DNA of 64,000 nt. Origin: Flaccisagitta enflata (lineage: Eukaryota; Chaetognatha; Sagittoidea; Aphragmophora). Each line of letters opens with the position of its first letter. The first letter of the stretch is position 1. The stretch is from NCBI GenBank assembly GCA_965153355.1, contig OZ231127.1, forward strand, positions 52,514,001-52,578,000. The letters are read 5' to 3'. The translations under genes and the position numbers were made by a program. Below the pieces are notes generated by a model. The model worked only from the letters and a program-made list of their open reading frames with translations, was not told the origin of the DNA and searched no databases. This document shows, piece by piece, positions 12,998 through 25,752 of this stretch.

Positions 12998-13140
12998 CAT
13001 GTGACCGCTCTATCACACCACGTGACCACGAGATCAAGCCATGCGACCACAATGATCGTGCCACGTGACCACAATGATCGTGCCACGTGACCGCAGATTT
13101 GTCGCATGTGATCGCTCGACGTGACCACACCACAGTGACC
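12998..13140. repeat. ~22-bp minisatellite rich in CACGTG
   Basis: Seven degenerate units of CCACGTGACCACAATGATCG type at about 20-24 base spacing, with three exact CACGTG palindromes. CACGTG is the canonical bHLH E-box core; a regulatory role is only a possibility. Confidence 0.75.
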
Positions 13141-13184
13141 GTGGAACACAACTTCCTCCGGGTCACCTACCGATGGAACTTCGT

Positions 13185-13314
13185 CGTCGTCATCCTACAT
13201 GTCGACCACAATGTCCACGTCGACGTCGTCGTCGTCGTCGGCGGCCATATCATCGTCATTGACGTCGTCGCCGTCGTCATCGTTGCTAGTGTTATCGTTA
13301 TCTTTATCGTAGTC
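13185..13314. repeat. Imperfect GTC/GAC-rich tract
   Basis: Triplet-like GTC, ATC and GTT mix. On the minus strand it reads as an Asp-rich frame ending at TAG 13195-13197. It is similar in style to 35860-35940. Confidence 0.6.
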
Positions 13315-13532
13315 GAATGGAAAGTAAGAAAAAGAGAAAACAATCTGAGACGTCGAAGTAACTCATTTGCATATAGCCGGCCTCTCGATTTGTTTTGACA
13401 GCTTCTGGTTTTCGTGTCTACCAAGTTTAGGAAAATGGTGAATCATCTGGACAAGGCTTTCCACGAGGAGTCAGACGAAAAACAACCCCTACTACTGCAT
13501 ACCAACCGCCAACAACGTAACAACTTTGTCTT

Positions 13533-13534
<2 letters not shown>

Positions 13535-13619
<85 letters not shown>
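13535..13619. repeat. (CT)n microsatellite
   Basis: About 42 uninterrupted CT units. Confidence 0.97.
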
Positions 13620-13623
<4 letters not shown>

Positions 13624-13674
13624 CCACGGCCAAAGTCAATCCCAAAGAGTCGGTCCTCCAAAGGGGGGGGGGGG

Positions 13675-14220
13675 GGCTACTTATTTATTCACCTTTTCCT
13701 ATGTTGAGCTTTCTATTAGTACCTCTAGCAGAATTGTCACCTTTCTATTCTTTGTACGTATTAATACGTAGATCTGCCGTACTTATTTATTCACCTTTTC
13801 TTAAGAGCTTTGAGTATTTCTTGTAGATTTATAGATTTTATAAATTTTATAAATTTTTCTTGTAGATTTATAAATTTTAAAAATTTTTTTCCACTCTTTG
13901 TACGTAATCAATACGTAGGTCTGCTGTCATATGCACCAAGGGGCCGGATCGTGATGCGATTCACTTGATTGCGCCTAGCTTATATCTGATCCAGAGAGGA
14001 CTGATTCTTTGGGAAAAGCTGACTACTAAGCTCTTTTAGAAAAATGCTAAGCTCTTCCTATTATTTTTATAAATGATGACCAAACAAACAAAAAATGAAA
14101 GAAAAATATGCACATAGATATACCTTTAAAAAAAAAAAAAACAAACAACTACGCTCTTCCTGTGATTAATAAATGATTGCTGAACAAACGGAAAAAAGAA
14201 AAGAAAAATATGCACTTACA
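13675..14220. repeat. Two local tandem duplications
   Basis: TACTTATTTATTCACCTTTTC occurs at 13678 and 13778, and TTTGTACGTA...ATACGTAG.TCTGC at about 13751 and 13897. A second pair, CTCTTCCT...AATATGCAC, repeats at 14051-14113 and 14153-14216. Confidence 0.65.
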
Positions 14221-14429
14221 TGGATCCATTTAAAACGGATCGGACTGCATTATGTCTATTTGTCTTAAATCGTGAAAATTGCTGTAAGTAGGGTGTAGGG
14301 ATGGTGACCCCATCCAAATCGTCCTTTTGGTCCTTCCAATAAATCCCATTCTTCTTCTTCCACGAACAACACAACAGCACAATGTGTTGAATACCTTTTT
14401 GAGTTTGTATGGTTTCAGGAACCTGCGAG

Positions 14430-15648
14430 TAGGGCTGAGTCGAGCAATTAATTGCTCGACGATTAATCGAACAAAAATCTTGCCTTGCTTGCTCGGGGAA
14501 AGCAAAAATCCTTGGAGGAAAAATTTTGTTCAAACAAACCTACCAAAGGATGGACAGACATGACCTATCATAGATTTGCAGGAACGCACATAAAAAGACA
14601 AAAAGACAAAAAATACTTTTGACAGACAGACGGATTGACAAGCTCATAGATGGACTGATAAACCCAAAAAATACTGTTTATTAATCAAATAATGGTGATT
14701 CATCAAAATACTTCAAGGAGTCAGTTTTAGAACTTAGTTACAAATATCATCTGATATCAAGCATCAATTAAACCTACTCGCCTTTTCAAATTAAATCTCT
14801 TTAGCCGTCTCTATTTTTAGTCGCATGCACAAGATACTGACCCGCTCTGTCCGTCTGTTAGTCGGTGGGTCCATCAGTCCGTCATATGTTTTACGTCATT
14901 TAAAGTCATTTTGAATCATTTCAAGATAATTTACATTTAGTCTTTTAATCTTTTGGTCTTTTAGTTTTAACAACCGCATGCGACTGTAAGGTGTTGGCCT
15001 TGTTCTTTGTCCATGTGCATGTATGTATGTGCGTCTCTCAGCGTCTCTTTTGCTCTGTCGCTTTCTTGCTCCCTCGCTCATTCTATTCCTGTCTCTCTCT
15101 AGCTATACCGCCCAAAACATCACATCAATGACGTATTAGGTTCCCTAAACCTAAATCCGTAGCGGGCTTTTTTGGGGATGTCGGATTTTGGCACTTCAAT
15201 ACATGGAAGTATTATGATATAGTGTGATACTGCAGTACTGCAAAATACTGCGATGGTGCCATATACTTCGAGTAAAAGTAAGCTGCCTAGGATCATTTTA
15301 CACGTGACTGCTTACTTTCCTCAGGAAAAACTTGAAAAAAGAACGCTTCCTAACTCGTGATCCTCTGAGACGAATAACGTTACTTCATTTTGTTTATAAA
15401 ACTGAAAAAAAAGTATTATTTGTTTGTGGCCTGCTTTGAAATATGTTATTCTATAAAGTTTAAAAGAAAAACAAAATCCATTGCGTTACAATTTCTTTCT
15501 TTTTAGAACTAAGGGGTAGAATAGTTATTTATAATCAATTATAGAATGCCGAAAAAAATCCTTGAAAATGCTCGAGGATTCCTCGAGGAATTGGGATTTT
15601 GGGCGATTAATCATCGAGGAAAAATATCAAATCCTCGACTCAGCCCTA
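14430..15648. mobile_element. hAT-like non-autonomous transposon, 1.2 kb
   Basis: The ends TAGGGCTGAGTCGAG and its inverse are exact 15-bp TIRs. The 8-bp target duplication CCTGCGAG stands at 14422-14429 and 15649-15656. Subterminal GATTAATCG motifs occur near both ends. 8-bp duplications are characteristic of hAT elements. No transposase frame; a modular element is nested at 14814-15004. Confidence 0.88.
14814..15004 (+). mobile_element. HINE-like element nested in the hAT element
   Basis: TTTTTAGTCGCATGC start, GTCTGTTAGTCGG tract, ATTT-AAGTC repeats, 3' word GCATGCGACT (exact inverse of AGTCGCATGC), AAGGTGTTGGCCTT hairpin and TGTT. Confidence 0.75.
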
Positions 15649-15656
15649 CCTGCGAG

Positions 15657-16072
15657 CAAAAAATATAAATCACATGCCCACATCGTGTAATAATAATTTT
15701 TAACAGTTTCGTCACGACACCGTTACGTTAGACATAAACAGCGACAACACTATTGCTTGTTCTTGACAGTCGTGACCACTTCCCCTTCCCCTTCTCTTGA
15801 GCTAGATGGCAAAGAGTATTTTTGTAGTAATTATAAAATTATACAATCCGGTTAACAGCTTACCATTCATTATTTTTTACACTTGTTTGCGTTCTCTCGC
15901 ATTTCGGATCTCGGCAGAACGATTATTCTATTGTTACATGTGTGTAGTGAAAATAGGAAAAAAAATTTGCACGCCTCCTCTGTCCCCTCCCTCACCTCTT
16001 CCTCCTTTTCCTCCTCTTCCTCCTTCGATTCTTAATGCCCAACTCCTCCCTTTTCCTTCTCCAATTCCACAT
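15657..16072. other. Unassigned spacer
   Basis: Continues the sequence interrupted by the hAT insertion. A CTCC-rich patch lies at 15975-16035. No gene recognised. Confidence 0.4.
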
Positions 16073-16592
16073 TAAACCCTTTTTGGGCAGCGGCCCCAAA
16101 GGGCCGATGTCCTGTAGGACACAGGGGTGAATTTCCATTTGTCTGTACGTCTGTACGTCCCCCCAAAGCTTCTCAAGCCTTAAATTCCCATCAAATAACT
16201 TGGGTAATTGACAAGATGCAAACTACCCATTAAATAACATGGGAAGTTTACAAAAAAAAACAAAAAAAACAAGAAAATGTCTGGGTCCCATTGAATAACA
16301 TGGAAAATTGATGAAAACTGAGAAAAATGTAAAATCCACATTGAATTACATGGCAAATTGACATGAAATTGAAAAAAAAAATGCAAAATTCCCATTGAAT
16401 ATCATGGAAAAAATACTATTAAGGCCTCATATATGCCCTCTCAGGACGTATGGAAATTCACCCCTGTGTCCTACAGGACATCGGCCCTTTGGGGCCGCTG
16501 CCCTGCTCTCAATCCACTTCTTCAGCTAATCACTCCAAGCAGGGCATCGGGTACCGCTGACCATGTGCGATCCTTGGATGACTTGTTTCCCC
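16073..16592. mobile_element. Modular element: ~55-bp inverted arms around a ~50-bp minisatellite
   Basis: The left arm 16080-16136 (GGGCAGCGGCCCCAAAGGGC...) is the inverse of 16440-16500. Between them lie five units starting CCCATTGAATAACATGG, at 16187, 16226, 16287, 16337 and 16391. The 3' block GGGTACCGCTGACCATGTG and GGATGACTTGTTTCC close it. Confidence 0.75.
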
Positions 16593-16639
16593 AATCACGT
16601 CGTCCTTCTACCAATTCCATTTTCGATACCCTTTCAATC

Positions 16640-18092
<1,453 letters not shown>

Positions 18093-18870
18093 TGGCAGCT
18101 GCCCCAAAGAGAGCAGTAACCTGTGCGAATTGCAAGTCGGTATTTTTTGCACCCCATGCCAACAAAGCTTTGGGGCTTAAATCCTTGTTCAAATCCCAAA
18201 ACAGTTTAACACCACCCTATTGAGATGAATGATCGGTGTGAATAAAATTGGGTAAATGTTTGCCCTTTTTGGCTGGTTCAAAAATACATGTTCAATAGTT
18301 TGCCAACGACATTCTTTTCGCCCATTTCACAAGGGACCAATGGAAAGCGAGGCTAACCAACAGTTTCCAACTAGTTTTCTTTTTCCTTTTTTTTTTTTTG
18401 TTCCTCATTGTACCTCCGAAGAATTTCTTCTTTTTTCTCGTTAATTTTGGGTCACTGCAACCTTCAGCGACTTTCCGCCTCTTTTTTATTCCACTCAACA
18501 TCAAAGCACATCTATGATGAAGGACTCTGAAACGACGCCTTGCTAGCCCAATAAGATAATCATACAAACACTCGTTCACTTAACTGGCTTTTTCATTAGG
18601 TTATCCACGAGATCGTTCAGATCACTGAGGCAGTACAAATATCATATATATATATTTTATATCATTATATCAAATATTATATATTCAGTACAAATATTTC
18701 ACTGTTCAATGCAACTGAGCCCGCTTCATTCAGGAATGGTATTGAATGCTACTCATGCTTATGGTTAATTTGACATTTTGCTTTCGTCCTTCCCAACACC
18801 TACGTTATCTAAGTTACATCTACCCGAGTACAAGACCCCATTGAATTAATTATTGATTTTTGGATTTTAA
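18093..18870. other. Unassigned; small modular-element remnant
   Basis: 18093-18130 (GGCAGCTGCCCCAAAGAGAG then AACCTGTGC) resembles the modular arm. The rest is mixed AT-rich DNA with a TATATA patch at 18643-18675. Confidence 0.4.
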
Positions 18871-19022
18871 AGATGTGGGTGGGCACTGGGCTGTATTTGA
18901 GGTCACAAGAGCATTTGAGCAGGAGCAGTGAGGCCAGAGACCACAAAACACAAAATAACGTAAAAAGAGGACGGGCGGACCAACTGACCGACATAACGGG
19001 GTGTAAAGTCGCGCAGAAAAAA
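18871..19022 (-). mobile_element. HINE-like element, 3' end eroded
   Basis: On the minus strand: GCGCGACTTTACACCCCG, TTATGTCGGTCAGTTGG, CACTGCTCCTGCTCAAATG, then a GTGCCCACCC remnant. The TTGTT end is missing. Confidence 0.55.
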
Positions 19023-19132
19023 AACTCGAGACATACTGACTTTCGATTTTTCTTTCGTTTTAATGATTTTGCAATCTACTCCGCCTCGTTGACTGAAACT
19101 AATTCCAATTTTTCGAGATTCATTTCTTATGG

Positions 19133-19380
19133 TTGCTTTCTTTCTTTGTTTCTTTCTTTGTGTCTTTGTTTCTTTGTTTCTTTCTTCCTTTCTTTTTTTT
19201 CTGCTTCTTTGCTTGATTCTTGTTTCTTGTTTCTTGTTTCTTGTTTCTTGTTTCTTGTTTCCTTCTTTCTGTTTTTTTCCTTGCTCCTCCTTTCTCTCTT
19301 TCTTTCTTTCTCTCCCTCTTTCTTCCTTTCTTTCTTTCTTTCGTTCTTTCTTTCTTTCTTTCTTTCGTTCTTTCTTTTTT

Positions 19381-19448
<68 letters not shown>

Positions 19449-19748
19449 ATTTTTGTCTTTCTTCCTTTCTTTTTTCTTTCCTTTTCTTTCTATCTCTCTT
19501 TGTTTCTTTGTTTCTTTCTTACTTTATTTGTTTCTTTGTTTCTTTCTTACTTTATTTCTTTTTCTGTTTATTTCTTTCTCTCTTTCTTTCTCTCTTTCTC
19601 TTTTTTCTTTCTCCCTTTCTTTCTTTCTTTCTTCCTTTCTTACATTCTCTCTTATTTTCAAATTTCCTTTAGAATCCCGTTTTTTTTTCATTCTTTCTTT
19701 CTTTCATTCTTTTTTTCACACTTTCTTTCATTCTTTCTCTCTTTCTTG

Positions 19749-19815
<67 letters not shown>

Positions 19816-20008
19816 TTTTTGTCTTTCTTCTTTTCTTTTTTCTTGCTTTTTCTTTCTATCTTTCTTTGTTTCTTTGTTTCTTTCTTACTTTCTTTCTTTC
19901 TTTCTTTCTTTCTTTCCTTCTTTTTCTCACTCTTTCTCTCTTTTTTTTTTTTGTCTTTCTTTCTTACATTCTCCTTTATTTCTAAATTTCTTTTAGAATC
20001 CCCGTTTT

Positions 20009-20047
<39 letters not shown>

Positions 20048-20055
20048 TTTTTCAT

Positions 20056-20123
<68 letters not shown>

Positions 20124-20195
20124 TTCTTTTTTCTTTCTTTTTTCTTTCTTTTTCTTTCTTTCTTTCTTTTTCTCTTCCTTATTTCTTTCTTTCAA
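19133..20195. repeat. ~1.05-kb (TTTC)n-rich pyrimidine tract
   Basis: Variants TTTG, TTTA and CTTT mark sub-blocks, and a segment of about 310 bases (19450-19680 versus 19810-20000; ends TTCAAATTTCCTTTAGAATC and TCTAAATTTCTTTTAGAATC) is repeated. A T run of about 38 lies at 20009-20046. It ends about 250 bases before the BTB exon. Confidence 0.93.
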
Positions 20196-20442
20196 TTTTT
20201 TGTACATTGTTTGCTCACGTATTTTTAAATTTCGTTCGACCCTCGAAAGCCCCTCAGTTCTGCTTGGTTTTGCTGCTTTTACTGCCAAAGGTTCTTTTTT
20301 ATTTCATTTTTCTCTTCCATCACCTCCAATCGGGCTCCGCAGAATTTTTGAATTGGGATCGAAATTCAGGACTTCATTCTTTTCCTCTTTCTTCTTAAAG
20401 GATCTCATTCAATCAGATTCAGAAAAATCCCATACAAATTCA

Positions 20443-20803
20443 ATGATCATCGAGAATGCCTTTTTTGCCGAGCTTCCTGCGCTCATCATAACGAGTTCTG
20501 CTTCAGACAACGATAACAACAACAATCTACCACCGCGCATGATGCTGGGCGCTCCGCTGTCTGCGGCCAGATTGGCGTCTCAGGAGTCAAATCAACAACA
20601 GCAACAACAGCAGCAACAACAACGTGGCATGAACAACAGTAACAACAGTGCCGCTGCAAACAACAACAACAGCAATAGCAACGGGAACTCGTGTTACGTG
20701 GGATTAGAGTCTCTGCCTGGCTTGTTCGCGTCTAATGATGGAGATGGACCTTACAACGAGTTTTACTTCTCGGAAACATCACACGCGCTCAGAGTTTTAC
20801 AAG
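20443..20803 (+). CDS. First coding exon of a BTB/POZ-like protein (partial gene)
   Basis: Seen: from the ATG at 20443 the frame encodes 120 residues and ends in phase 1 at a CAAG|GTAAAT donor (GT at 20804). Residues 24-28 are Asn-rich, 51-60 are ten Gln encoded by mixed CAA/CAG, and 64-82 are Asn/Ser-rich. Residues 85-120 are complex sequence ending ETSHALRVLQ. Known: BTB/POZ domains, including those of ZBTB and HIC zinc-finger proteins, open with a helix of the form H..LL..LN.QR, and exon 2 supplies the continuation exactly. Inferred role: N-terminus of a BTB dimerisation protein, perhaps a nuclear regulator; no zinc finger is visible. The frame stays open upstream through the TTTC tract, which would encode only Phe/Leu/Ser, so I start at the first Met after it. 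A later start at residues 33-34 (MM) or a 5' exon joined within the tract is possible. Confidence 0.62.
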
Positions 20804-22067
20804 GTAAATATGTACACATATCATAAATGTGTCATGTGTAACGTGCTATGTGTAATGTGTTACGTACTACGATGCACTGAGAGATATACATGGTAAATAT
20901 GTACACATATGATTGGAATGTTTTTGAGAATGAAGAAGCGCTAATTTAGATGATGGAAAGGCAAAAATGAATTCTAATAACAATACTATTACCTTTAGGA
21001 AAGGTTCATCGACGCTTACATCGCTAAGGGTCTGTTCACTCGCACATCTTCGTTTGACATCTTTTATTGTCTATCCACAATGACATGAGATTCTCGGAAA
21101 ACCGTCCGAAAAATTCATGCGCCTTACTCAATTAAGAAGACGTCAAAAGCGTTACTTGTCACAAACTTTCTCATCATTGTGAAAATAATGAGCTCAAAGC
21201 GTCTTTACTTTCAATCATTCAATAGGGGCGTCCTCTGAATCACAAAATTCGTGCTTAAGTTAAAATTATTTCCACTGAAGCACACCCTAGTACTTCAGTG
21301 GAATGAAAAATAACTAGTGCTTTTTGTAATTCGAGCTTCAGTGGAATTGGAGGTGACACAGTAGAAATAATATTGAAAGTAATTTTTTTTAAGCATATTT
21401 GAAGGAACCAAATTCCATATTTGAAGGAATCAAGAAATCCTCTCCTTTCTTTCCATCTCTCTTTATTTCTTCTCTACTTTTTTCATCTCTCCCTTTTTCT
21501 CCTTAAGAATTTTGATATCAAAAAGAAAATATTTCTTTACATTTGCATAGTTTTCAGCATTTAAAAAAAAACAGTGGCATGAAAGAAAAAATTTTTTCCT
21601 TCTAAAAGACTAAAAATTACAGGAGAAGAATAGGTTTAGGAAAAGATTTTATGATAAAAGAGAGAGAAAAATTAAAATAAAAGAAATATAAAAATATTCA
21701 AAGATAATCATTTAAAAAAAGAAAAACAATCAAACAATTAAAAGAAATTGAAGAAGTTTCCTATTCTGCTGAAATATTTGCAAACAATAAAAAAAAAAAC
21801 TTAGTTACTTCTTATTTCATTGCAGTATGAAAAGAGGTCAATTGAAGTATAAAAAGATGTCAAGAGTCAATCCACTGAAGCACGAATTCCAATTCCACTG
21901 AAGCACGACCTCGTGCTTCAGTGGAATGGGCCTTGACTGGCCTAATTTCCAGCCCAGAGTTCGTGATTCAATGGATAGGCCATTCAATATACATCTGGGT
22001 AACAGTTAACGCTTGTTTCGATTTTCGGCAGTAGTAAACTCTTCCCCCCTCTTTCTTTCTCATTTAG
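20804..22067 (+). other. Phase-1 intron of the BTB-like gene
   Basis: GT at 20804-20805 and AG at 22066-22067 bound a 1264-base intron. It contains a hAT-like MITE (21224-21980) with a clean 8-bp target duplication, so more than half of the intron is inserted DNA. The pyrimidine-rich run before the acceptor (22045-22065) is normal for a splice site. Confidence 0.55.
21224..21980. mobile_element. hAT-like MITE in the BTB-gene intron
   Basis: 8-bp direct repeats CATTCAAT at 21216-21223 and 21981-21988 flank it. Ends are imperfect inverted repeats (TCCTCTGAATCAC versus TCCATTGAATCAC read inward). TTCCACTGAAGCAC motifs recur near both ends in both orientations, as subterminal repeats do in hAT elements. 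No coding. Confidence 0.78.
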
Positions 22068-22205
22068 GTCTTAACGAGCAGCGTGTTCAGGGATGTCTTT
22101 GCGACGTGATTGTCTGCGTCGACAATCAACTTTCCACCATCGACCGGGCGTCTGGCCTTTGCCATGTTCTCTTAATGATGGATTGGACGAACAGAATCTA
22201 TATTG
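22068..22205 (+). CDS. Second coding exon: start of BTB/POZ domain, then divergent
   Basis: Seen: an AG acceptor at 22066-22067 after a pyrimidine tract opens an exon whose first two bases complete a Gly codon with the last base of exon 1. The join reads RVLQ-G-LNEQRVQGCLCDVIVCVDN, the usual BTB opening. The frame continues 25 more residues to a plausible donor ATTG|GTATGT (GT at 22206), then runs into a GTT repeat. Known: BTB domains follow CDV.V.V with F.AH+.VL and about 80 more residues. Here that part is absent: the exon reads LSTIDRASGLCHVLL instead. Inference: an intron boundary, frameshift or decay lies just after residue 20 of this exon; I found no continuation on the + strand to the window end. 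The BTB opening is well supported, the 3' half of the exon is not. Confidence 0.55.
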
Positions 22206-22498
22206 GTATGTTGTTGTTGTTGTTGTTGTTGTTTTGTCCATTGCCCTTGTAATTTAGGATACTTTTTTCAGATGTACCCTTGCCTGGAAAAAGGATGTCA
22301 CCTGAATAAAAAATCCTTGGAAAAACATCGAACTACTTAGTCGATTCTCACTGGAGCTAGATAGCACGATTGTATTTTGTACAATTCCGTTGTTTACTCA
22401 AAAAAATGCACGCATTTTGTCGTTGATTTTGCTTTTTAGCCATAAGAAAATAAGGCAATATTGCGACCAAAAGGAAGGAGAGAATATCATCGTTCCCA

Positions 22499-22501
<3 letters not shown>
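22206..22501. other. Unassigned sequence after the last recognised exon
   Basis: A short GTT run (22209-22232), then AT-rich DNA. No BTB continuation in any frame. Confidence 0.4.

Positions 22502-22590
<89 letters not shown>
22502..22590. repeat. (CT)n microsatellite
   Basis: About 44 CT units. Confidence 0.97.
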
Positions 22591-22594
<4 letters not shown>

Positions 22595-23012
22595 TTTTCC
22601 TCTTTTTGGTCAAATGAGTAATAAACGTCGAAAATAAACAAAAAACAAAGGCCACGAAAAAAAATATGAAAAAAACGCAAAAAAAAAAAAAAAAACTTTC
22701 ACCATCATAGACAAACACACATATACAAACGAAAATGAGAAAGACAGAAAATGGGCTTGTTGATAAATTGGCCACACAGAACCGTCGCGCGGGATAAAAA
22801 GTTTTGAGGGGAAGAAGGAAACAAAACATGAAAAAAAAAACAACAGAAAAAAAATGATTTGAAACTCACGCTTGACTCTATCTAGAGCTTGATAATAATA
22901 AGGTTGATGAATTGGCGATTGCACTCGGTCACGAGTTCTATTGGCTCATCAAGACCGCTCAAAAGTTCTCTCATTTATGCCTTTGTGCGGCAGCGAAAAT
23001 TAGCGTGTTTAT
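22591..23012. other. Unassigned spacer
   Basis: A-rich DNA with A runs at 22679-22695 and 22831-22854. Nothing recognised. Confidence 0.4.
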
Positions 23013-23330
23013 GCTTTTTGGGCAGCGGCTCCCAAAGCTTTCAGACCCCAATCCCAGTCTTGAGGCCCCAATCCCAGCTTTGAGGCCACAATCCCAGTTT
23101 TGAGGTCCCTATTTTAGCTTCGAGGCTCTTAAGTGTAGCCTTAGCCTTAGGGCCCAAATTATCAAGGCTCAAATCTCAGCCATGAGGCCTAAATAATTGC
23201 CTCATGGTGTTAATCCTAGCCTTGATGTCAAAATATCAGCCTCATGGCTGAAATTGTAACCCAAAATCACTTATATTAACCCCATGGCCCATGGCCCCTA
23301 CTATTCTCCATGAGCCCGAACATATCATCC
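23013..23330 (+). mobile_element. Modular element remnant with diverged 20-bp repeats
   Basis: TTTTTGGGCAGCGGCTCCC head followed by CCCAATCCCAGTCTTGAGGC-type units decaying toward 23260. It lacks the right arm. Confidence 0.6.
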
Positions 23331-24065
23331 ATCCTTTTGGGCAGCGGCCCCGAAGGGGCCAATGACCTATGCTTTCACACATAGGGGAAATTTCTCCTTC
23401 TTCTTCTTCTCCTTCTTCTCCTTCTTCTCCATCCCCCCCCCCCTCAAGACCCAAATCCTAGTCTCGAGACCCAAATCCTATCCTCAAGGCTCAAATCCCC
23501 GCTTTGAAGCTCAAATCCCAGCCTTGAGGCTCGAATCTCAGTCTCCAGGCTAAAATCCCAGCATCGAGGCTCAAATCCCAGCCCTTATACTCAAATCCCA
23601 GTCTCAAGGCAAAAATCCCAGCCTTGAAGCTCAAATCCTAGCCTCAACGCTCAAATACCAGCTTCCAAGCTCAAATCCCTGCCCCAAAGCTCAAATCCCA
23701 ACCTCAAAGCTCAAATCCCAGCCTTGAAGCTCAAATCTTAGCCTTGAAGCTCAAATCCCAGCCTCAAAGCTCAAATCCCAGCCTCAAGGCCCTAATCCAA
23801 GCCTCAAGGCCCCTATTCCAGCCTCCATGCCCTAATTCCATCCTTGAGGCCCAAATAAAAACAGCATAGGTAATTGGCTCCTTTGGGGCCGCTGCCCCTC
23901 TAACCACCTCACACCACCATACACTCACATAGGGGCAACGGGTACCGCTGACCATCTAACACTTTTGCGACTATTAAATTTAAGGCTACCGCCCGTTTCC
24001 ATCTCATTACCCCACACACTAACTTAGGGGTATCAGGTACCACTGACAATCTAACGCTCTAGCGA
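23331..24065 (+). mobile_element. Modular element with ~20-copy 20-bp minisatellite
   Basis: The head GGGCAGCGGCCCCGAAGGGG and GACCTATGCTTTCACACATA arm match 11590-11650. CTT/CTC and C runs follow, then about 20 units of CTCAAATCCCAGCCTTGAAG type (23445-23850). It closes with GGCTCCTTTGGGGCCGCTGC, GGGTACCGCTGACCATCTAA and TTTTGCGACTATT at 23976; a second decayed 3' block ends at about 24065. Confidence 0.75.
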
Positions 24066-24137
24066 TTTTTCATGAACAAACGGTTTTAGCGAGATTCTCA
24101 GCATGAGTTAAAGTTGCCCCGGGCAAGTCACCACTGA

Positions 24138-24303
24138 AACAAGGCCATATACACTCCCCCACAGTTGCGGACGGGTGTGCAGCGGCAGTAATTCCGAAAC
24201 TGCTTGCAATTCAAAGATGTGGCGTGACCGACCGACTGACTGACCGACCGAGCGACCGAACGACTGACAAGGTAAGTTCTAGAGTCGCGCGTCTGCGACT
24301 AAG
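24138..24303 (-). mobile_element. HINE-like modular element
   Basis: Minus strand: CTTAGTCGCAGACGCGCGACTC start, GTCAGTCGTTCGGTCGC tract, 3' word GTCCGCAACTG, GTGTATATGGCC and TTGTTT. The 5' and 3' words have drifted apart (AGTCGCAGAC versus GTCCGCAACT). Confidence 0.65.
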
Positions 24304-24454
24304 AATAAGAACCGTCATTCATGTTTGAATATGAAATATTTGACGAGAAAAAAAAACCAGATGATAAAGGGAGGAGATTCACGATCATGGTGTATGAAAG
24401 GAGACAAAAGATATACTGTAGTTGATTTATTTTTGTAAGTTTTCACACATATAC

Positions 24455-24687
<233 letters not shown>

Positions 24688-25125
24688 AGAGACAACAATG
24701 AAAGGAAAAAACCTTGGAATGAAATGTTTATCTCTCTGGCGCGAGAAAGATTTATACAAGGATCGAATAATACCTGGCAGATTATTTATACAAAAAAGTC
24801 GGGAGATTTAAGTTGCCTTTTTGGCTTTTCAACATCGTTTGAACGATTTTCTTTTTTGCGTGCTTTAAGTCTTCCTCACGCTCTCTTGTTTTCAACAGAA
24901 AAGCCGGAGGGTTTGATGTCCTGCGGAATAACAACAGAGAGTCTACGGAACCCCCCCCCCCCCCCAAAAAAAAGACAAACAACAAAACTAAACAAAAAAC
25001 AATGCTGCATTGAGCCTGAAGAATTGATACTATTGATTTTTGACCTGTGAATTCCTATTATTCATCTCATCTTCTTGATTTTCTTGTTTTACTTTTAATC
25101 TTCTTGATCTTTTTCTTGATTTTGT

Positions 25126-25241
25126 TCTTCTCTTGTTTTTCTTCTTCTTCTTCTTCTTCTTCTTCTTCTTCTTCTTCTTCTTCTTCTTCTTCTTCTTCTT
25201 CTTCTTCTTCTTCTTCTTCTTCTCTTTCTCCTTCTTCTTCC

Positions 25242-25272
<31 letters not shown>

Positions 25273-25400
25273 CTTCTTCTTCTTCTTCTTCTTCTTCTTC
25301 TTCTTCTTCTTCTTCTTCTTCTTCTTCTTCTTCTTCTTCTTCTTCTTCTTTTTCTTTTCTTTTTTTCTTCGTCTTCTTTTTCTTCTTTATCTTCTCCTTC
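25126..25400. repeat. (CTT)n microsatellite
   Basis: About 75 CTT units in two pure blocks around CTCTTTCTC at 25222. Confidence 0.97.
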
Positions 25401-25654
25401 TATTCAAGTTTTAAGCCTCTCAAGTCCTCCTTTTTGCCCCGGAGCAGTTCAACTTTTCAGATTAACCTTCCACAAGTTTTTTGTGTGTGAAAAAAAGTTC
25501 TCTTCCTCTCTTGCAGACTCTGTTTCTATCTCTGTCTCCGTTTCTCTCTGTCTCTTTCTCCTGAGTCAAAAGATTCCGGATGGCGAAACTGTTTGCTGAT
25601 TACCTAACGTTTTCAGTCTTCATTTGAAAGCGTCATCTCATCTGCCACCCAGTA

Positions 25655-25656
<2 letters not shown>

Positions 25657-25749
<93 letters not shown>
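25657..25749. repeat. (CT)n microsatellite
   Basis: About 46 CT units. Confidence 0.97.

Positions 25750-25752
<3 letters not shown>

Noticed and set aside
19129-20442. Long Phe/Ser/Leu-rich open frame running into the BTB exon
   Set aside because: It is a translation of the TTTC tract; coding probably begins at 20443. A spliced upstream exon is possible but not shown.
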